DNA of 64,000 bases from Nocardioides sp. (GTDB lineage: Bacteria > Actinomycetota > Actinomycetes > Propionibacteriales > Nocardioidaceae). A model generated the notes under the pieces. It did not search any database and was not told the DNA's origin. It was given only the letters and a program-made list of their open reading frames with translations. The DNA lies in NCBI GenBank assembly GCA_025924815.1, contig JAICHQ010000006.1, forward strand, positions 1 through 64,000, in the 5' to 3' direction. A program made the translations under genes and the position numbers. Below, in pieces: positions 58,598 to 64,000 of the stretch; position 1 is the stretch's first letter, and each line of letters begins with the position of its first letter.

Positions 58598-59448
58598 GCC
58601 GGACGCCGGTTGACCAACCGGACGCCCAGCACGACCAGCCCCGCACCGACGACCAGCGAGGCGTGCAGCGCCTCGTTGAGATAGATCGCGCCTATCACGA
58701 GCGAGACCAGCGGCACGAAGAAGATCACCGCCGCGGCCCGTGTCGCCTCCCCGGCGCCGATCAGCGCGAACCACAGGCCCCACGACATCGAGGTCCCGAT
58801 GAAGGTGCTGTAGGTCAGCGCCACGACGAACTCCGTGGTCCACGAGATCGAGACGCCCTCGAACGCGGCGCCGAGGGCGCAGAGCACGACGCCGCCGACC
58901 GTGAACGGCAGCGCGACCGCCCACCAGAGGTCCACGGGTGCCCGCTTCACGGTGATCGTGCCCAGCGACCAGGCGAGCGCCGTACCGAGGGCGTAGCAGA
59001 TCCCCACGAACGAGACGTGGCCGTCCAGCGCGCCGATCCCGACGGCGACGATGCCGGCGAACCCGAGCACGAGCCCGACGTACGCCGAGCGCCCGACCCG
59101 CTCGCCGAGCAGCGGACCGGCGAGCACGCCGGTGATGACCGGTTGGAGATAGATCAGGACGGCTGCCAGCCCCGACGGCAGGTCCTCGATCGCCAGCACC
59201 TGGAGGCCGAACATCCCGATCACGTTGAGGAGCGTGAGGGCGGCGTACCACCCGAGGTGCCCGCGCACCGACGGCACGCGCCCCAACCTGAGGGCGATCA
59301 CCATCACCGCCAGGCCGCCGACGACCGAGCGGATGCCGCCGAAGAGCACCGGCGGACAGTGCTCCAGCCCCACCTTGACCGCCGCGAAGGTCGAGCCCCA
59401 CGCGAGGATCAGCACGACGATCATCACGGTTCGTCGACGGTCGTCCAC
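58576..59448 (-). CDS. EamA/DMT-family transporter
   Basis: Ten-TM EamA repeat; 'LAWGSTFAAVKVGLEHCPPVLFGGIRSVVGGLAV'. Confidence 0.92.
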   Translation of the reverse strand: MDDRRRTVMIVVLILAWGSTFAAVKVGLEHCPPVLFGGIRSVVGGLAVMVIALRLGRVPSVRGHLGWYAALTLLNVIGMFGLQVLAIEDLPSGLAAVLIYLQPVITGVLAGPLLGERVGRSAYVGLVLGFAGIVAVGIGALDGHVSFVGICYALGTALAWSLGTITVKRAPVDLWWAVALPFTVGGVVLCALGAAFEGVSISWTTEFVVALTYSTFIGTSMSWGLWFALIGAGEATRAAAVIFFVPLVSLVIGAIYLNEALHASLVVGAGLVVLGVRLVNRRPAQPVKSA

Positions 59449-59449
59449 G

Positions 59450-59640
59450 GTGCGAGCCTGCCAGCCTCAGCGATGGTGGGTGAAGCGGTCGTCGGTCGAG
59501 GCGAGGCGGCGGGGTCACGCGTCCCGGGGGCCTCGGGGTCGTCCGGGTGCTCGGCCAGCCAACGCTCGAAGCCGGCGGCGCACCCCGACTCGAAGGTGTC
59601 CCACTCGCCCCGGACTGCCTGGTGCGCGGCCAGGGGGCCT
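59450..59640 (-). pseudogene. C-terminal remnant of another protein (methyltransferase-like tail)
   Basis: 'LAAHQAVRGEWDTFESGCAAGFERWLAEHPDDPEA' reads as a protein C-terminus without a recognisable N-terminal part. Confidence 0.4.
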
Positions 59641-59659
59641 CTGCAAGGGCGACGGGCGC

Positions 59660-60660
59660 CGGGTCGTCCGCCGCGCGCAGGCCTGACCGCAGACCTCGTC
59701 TCCACCCGGGAGGCGATGGCCGCCGGGACCGTGTCGCCGGAGCAGGCCGAGATCATCGTCCGCTCGATCGAGGTCCTGCCGTCCGGGCAGGCCGTGCGGA
59801 CCCGGGGTGAGGTGACCCTGCTCGACCATGCGGCGAGCTTCGACGCCACTGACCTGGCGCGGGCGGGGCGGCACCTGGTGCACGTCGTCGACCCCGACGG
59901 GGCCGACCGGAAGCTCGAAGCGGAGCTGGCGCGGGAGGAACGCGCCGCCCACCTCGGCCGCTACCTGTCGATCACCTCCGACGGCGCCGGCGGGGTCCGG
60001 GTCAAGGGCCGCGGTTCCGCCGAGGACGGAGCCCTGCTCAAGGACGTCCTCCTGCCCCTCGCCACGCCCATCCCCGCCACCGAGCCGGACGAGCCGGCGG
60101 GCTGCGACGGCCGCGACGGCGGGAAGGTCCACGATCCTCGCGAGGGCGGTGCCCGGATGTGGGACGCGTTGATCGCCACCGTCAAGCATGCGATGGTCAC
60201 CGACCTGCCTCCCGAGTCCCACGGTGCACCCGCCCGGCTGCTGGTCGCGGTCACCCTCGACGCCCTCGAGAGCCGACTCGCCGACAGCGCGATCACCGGG
60301 TTGGCCGGTCTCACGGGGACCGGGATGGAGCTGTCGGTCTCGACCATCCGTCGACTGGCCTGCGACGTCGAGCTCGTTCCCGTCGTCCTCGACTCCCAGG
60401 GCGCTTCACTGGACGTCGGACGGGCCAGCAGGCTGGTCACCGCCGCGATCCGGGTCGCCCTGGTGCTCCGCGACCGGCACCTGGCGTTCCCCGACTGTGA
60501 TCGGCCACCGTTGATGTGTCGATCCGGCACTGGATCAACGGCGGCGAGACGAAGCTGGACAATCTCGTGCTCCTGTGCGGTCACCGTCACCGGGTGATTC
60601 ACGACACACCGTGGGAAGTCAGACTCGATTCCGACGATCACAGACCCGAATTCGAGCCAC
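59660..60660 (+). pseudogene. DUF222/HNH endonuclease (13E12-repeat-like) remnant, N-truncated and frameshifted
   Basis: 'AMAAGTVSPEQAEIIVRSIEVLP...LRDRHLAFPDCDRPP' in one frame; 'IRHWINGGETKLDNLVLLCGHRHRVIHDTPWEVRL' in another (from 60516). Confidence 0.88.
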
Positions 60661-60730
60661 CGCCCAGATGCGGTGTGGAAATGCCTGGATCCGACAACGA
60701 CCACGACGAGAATGAGCCGTGCGCTGCAGA

Positions 60731-61243
60731 TCAGTTCACGTTGCCCAGATACCCCCGGCGATCGGCGACCGGCGTGGCCAGCCATCCGGCCAGTGTCTTC
60801 GGCCACAACGGCTGGTCGGCCAATCCCTCGAGGGGGATCCACCTGATGTCGGTCTGCCAGCGATCGCCTTCGCCGTCGAAGTGTGGCTCCGCGCCGGGCG
60901 CGAGTGAGCAGAAGAAGTAGGCCTCGAGCTGGTGGTGCGGGCCGTCGTGCTCGGCGAACTCGTGATCGGCACCGATGTACTCGCGCAGGAAGGCGAAGTC
61001 GCCGACCACGACGTCACAGCCGATCTCCTCCCGACACTCCCGCCGCAGCGCCGCGTGCGCGTCCTCGCCATGGTCCTGGCCGCCACCCGGAAACAGGTAG
61101 AACGGGGGGAAGTCTCCGGAGTTGACCGTCACGAGGAGCCGACCGTCCCGAACGATGATGGCCTTGTTCGCGACCCGGATCGTGGGGGCGACTCCGACGC
61201 GGATCCCGGGCGGGTTCGTCAACCGGCTCGGGTCTGGATTCAC
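60731..61243 (-). CDS. NUDIX hydrolase
   Basis: GGGQDHGEDAHAALRRECREEIG Nudix box (GX5EX7REUXEEXG-like). Confidence 0.92.
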   Translation of the reverse strand: MNPDPSRLTNPPGIRVGVAPTIRVANKAIIVRDGRLLVTVNSGDFPPFYLFPGGGQDHGEDAHAALRRECREEIGCDVVVGDFAFLREYIGADHEFAEHDGPHHQLEAYFFCSLAPGAEPHFDGEGDRWQTDIRWIPLEGLADQPLWPKTLAGWLATPVADRRGYLGNVN

Positions 61244-61274
61244 GGCGCGATCCTCCCACGGGCGTGGACGCGCC

Positions 61275-61304
61275 CTGACGCGCCGTACGCCGGGCTGTTA
61301 CGGT
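61275..61304 (+). promoter_or_regulatory. Putative leu leader promoter (CTGACG-N18-TACGGT)
   Basis: -35-like CTGACG at 61275..61280 and -10-like TACGGT at 61299..61304, placing a start site a few nt before the leader ATG. Confidence 0.45.
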
Positions 61305-61313
61305 GTCAGCCTC

Positions 61314-63177
<1,864 letters not shown>

Positions 63178-63186
63178 GCCCCTCGC

Positions 63187-63417
63187 TCACGCAGTCTTCC
63201 GGCCGCGGACGCCGCGGACCACGAGGTAGGTGGCGGAGACCAGGAAGGCGAGGGCGCTGAGCAGGAACAGGATCCAGCCGGTGGTGCCGAGCCAGCCCGG
63301 GCCGTTCTCCCAGTAGGTGCCGGACTGTCCCGATGCGCTGAGCTGGAAGAAGCAGAAGGCGAGCACGAGAAGAGCGGCGAGGCTCCGGATCGGGTGGGTC
63401 GTGAGCTGGTGTCGCAT
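63187..63417 (-). CDS. Small membrane hypothetical protein (2 TM)
   Basis: MRHQLTTHPIRSLAALLVLAFCFFQLSA...GWILFLLSALAFLVSATYLVV. Confidence 0.68.
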   Translation of the reverse strand: MRHQLTTHPIRSLAALLVLAFCFFQLSASGQSGTYWENGPGWLGTTGWILFLLSALAFLVSATYLVVRGVRGRKTA

Positions 63418-63497
63418 GAGGTCCTCCGTGTGGTGGTGCGGCCGGTTGCCGCGGACGGGGGAACTGTCGGTCAGACAGCCTGAATGAGGGGAGGGAC

Positions 63498-63524
63498 GGC
63501 TGTCCCGGCTGACCCGGGACAGCC
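63498..63524. promoter_or_regulatory. Inverted repeat GGCTGTCCCGG-CTGAC-CCGGGACAGCC between divergent genes
   Basis: 11-bp perfect arms with a 5-nt spacer in the divergent intergenic region. Confidence 0.6.
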
Positions 63525-63585
63525 TCCCGGCGAGCCGGATCGTCGATCAGGTGCGCGGAGGCCCCGTGGCGCACACAATGTCGCC

Positions 63586-64000
63586 ATGAACCAGGAGCGG
63601 GCCGCACGCGGGGGCATCGCCGTCGGGGTGCTCGGCGTGCTGCTCGCCCTCGCGGGGTTCTGGCTGGCCTGGGGACCGGGGGACCGGTCTCTGTCCGGGC
63701 TGGTCCACGACAACACCCTGAACAACGCCGCCAATGGGGTCTGGATCTCGGTCCTGGCGATCGTGCTGCTGCGGATCCGCCCCGGCAACCGGATCGGCTG
63801 GGTGGTGCTGGCGGTCGCGCTCGCCAACAGCGTCACGATGTTCGGCAACGGGTGGGCGCTCGCGTCGTACCACTGGGCCCTGCCGGCACGATCCTTCTTC
63901 GCGTGGTGGGGCGCCTGGCCCTGGGCCCCGGCCTTCCTGCTGGGATCCTCGTTGCTGCTGTTGATCTACCCCAGCGGCCACACGGTGTCGCGGTCAGGGC
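63586..64000 (+). CDS. Membrane sensor (histidine-kinase N-terminus-like), truncated by window end
   Basis: ATG at 63586 opens 'MNQERAARGGIAVGVLGVLLALAGFWLAW...RPGNRIGWVVLAVALANSVTMFGNGWA', open to the window end; 'NRIGW' TM module is common in actinobacterial sensor kinases. Confidence 0.6.
   Translation, partial: MNQERAARGGIAVGVLGVLLALAGFWLAWGPGDRSLSGLVHDNTLNNAANGVWISVLAIVLLRIRPGNRIGWVVLAVALANSVTMFGNGWALASYHWALPARSFFAWWGAWPWAPAFLLGSSLLLLIYPSGHTVSRSG

Overview
High-GC actinobacterial chromosome segment (Nocardioidaceae-like by gene content and order; inference). It is mostly core genome. Blocks in order: pnp 3' end, M16 peptidase, ECF sigma operon, SatD-like gene, dapB, azlCD, paaABCDE, a PspA/PspAA/HtpX/PspAB cluster, nadA, GCS2-type ligase, glycerate kinase, erpA-like gene, TusA-like/cysteine desulfurase pair, aa3 oxidase and bc1 genes (ctaC, ctaD, ctaF, qcrB, qcrA, qcrC, ctaE, ctaG-like), trpD, hrcA-dnaJ-rsmE, a second ECF sigma operon, HIT plus a PHM-like copper monooxygenase-fold protein, phoH-ybeY-CBS protein, a 10-methyl fatty acid (TmsA/TmsB-like) pair, era, two septum-formation-like lipoproteins, amidohydrolase, a decayed DUF222/HNH gene, and leuA with a leucine leader peptide. 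No tRNA, rRNA, CRISPR array, prophage or transposase was recognised. Most noteworthy: (1) two 162-bp copies of a long imperfect hairpin repeat, each filling or abutting a convergent intergenic gap, with an element end supplying a neighbour's stop codon; (2) a leucine leader/attenuator upstream of leuA with mutually exclusive helices; (3) a CIRCE element upstream of hrcA; (4) gene decay signatures (rhodanese lacking its catalytic segment, aldo/keto reductase with an apparent 5-bp slip frameshift, HNH gene that lost its HH motif); (5) a 34-bp perfect palindrome and other orphan inverted repeats; (6) a PHM-like copper protein and a degenerate cytidine deaminase-like protein. All calls come from reading sequence and translations by eye; no database search was run.
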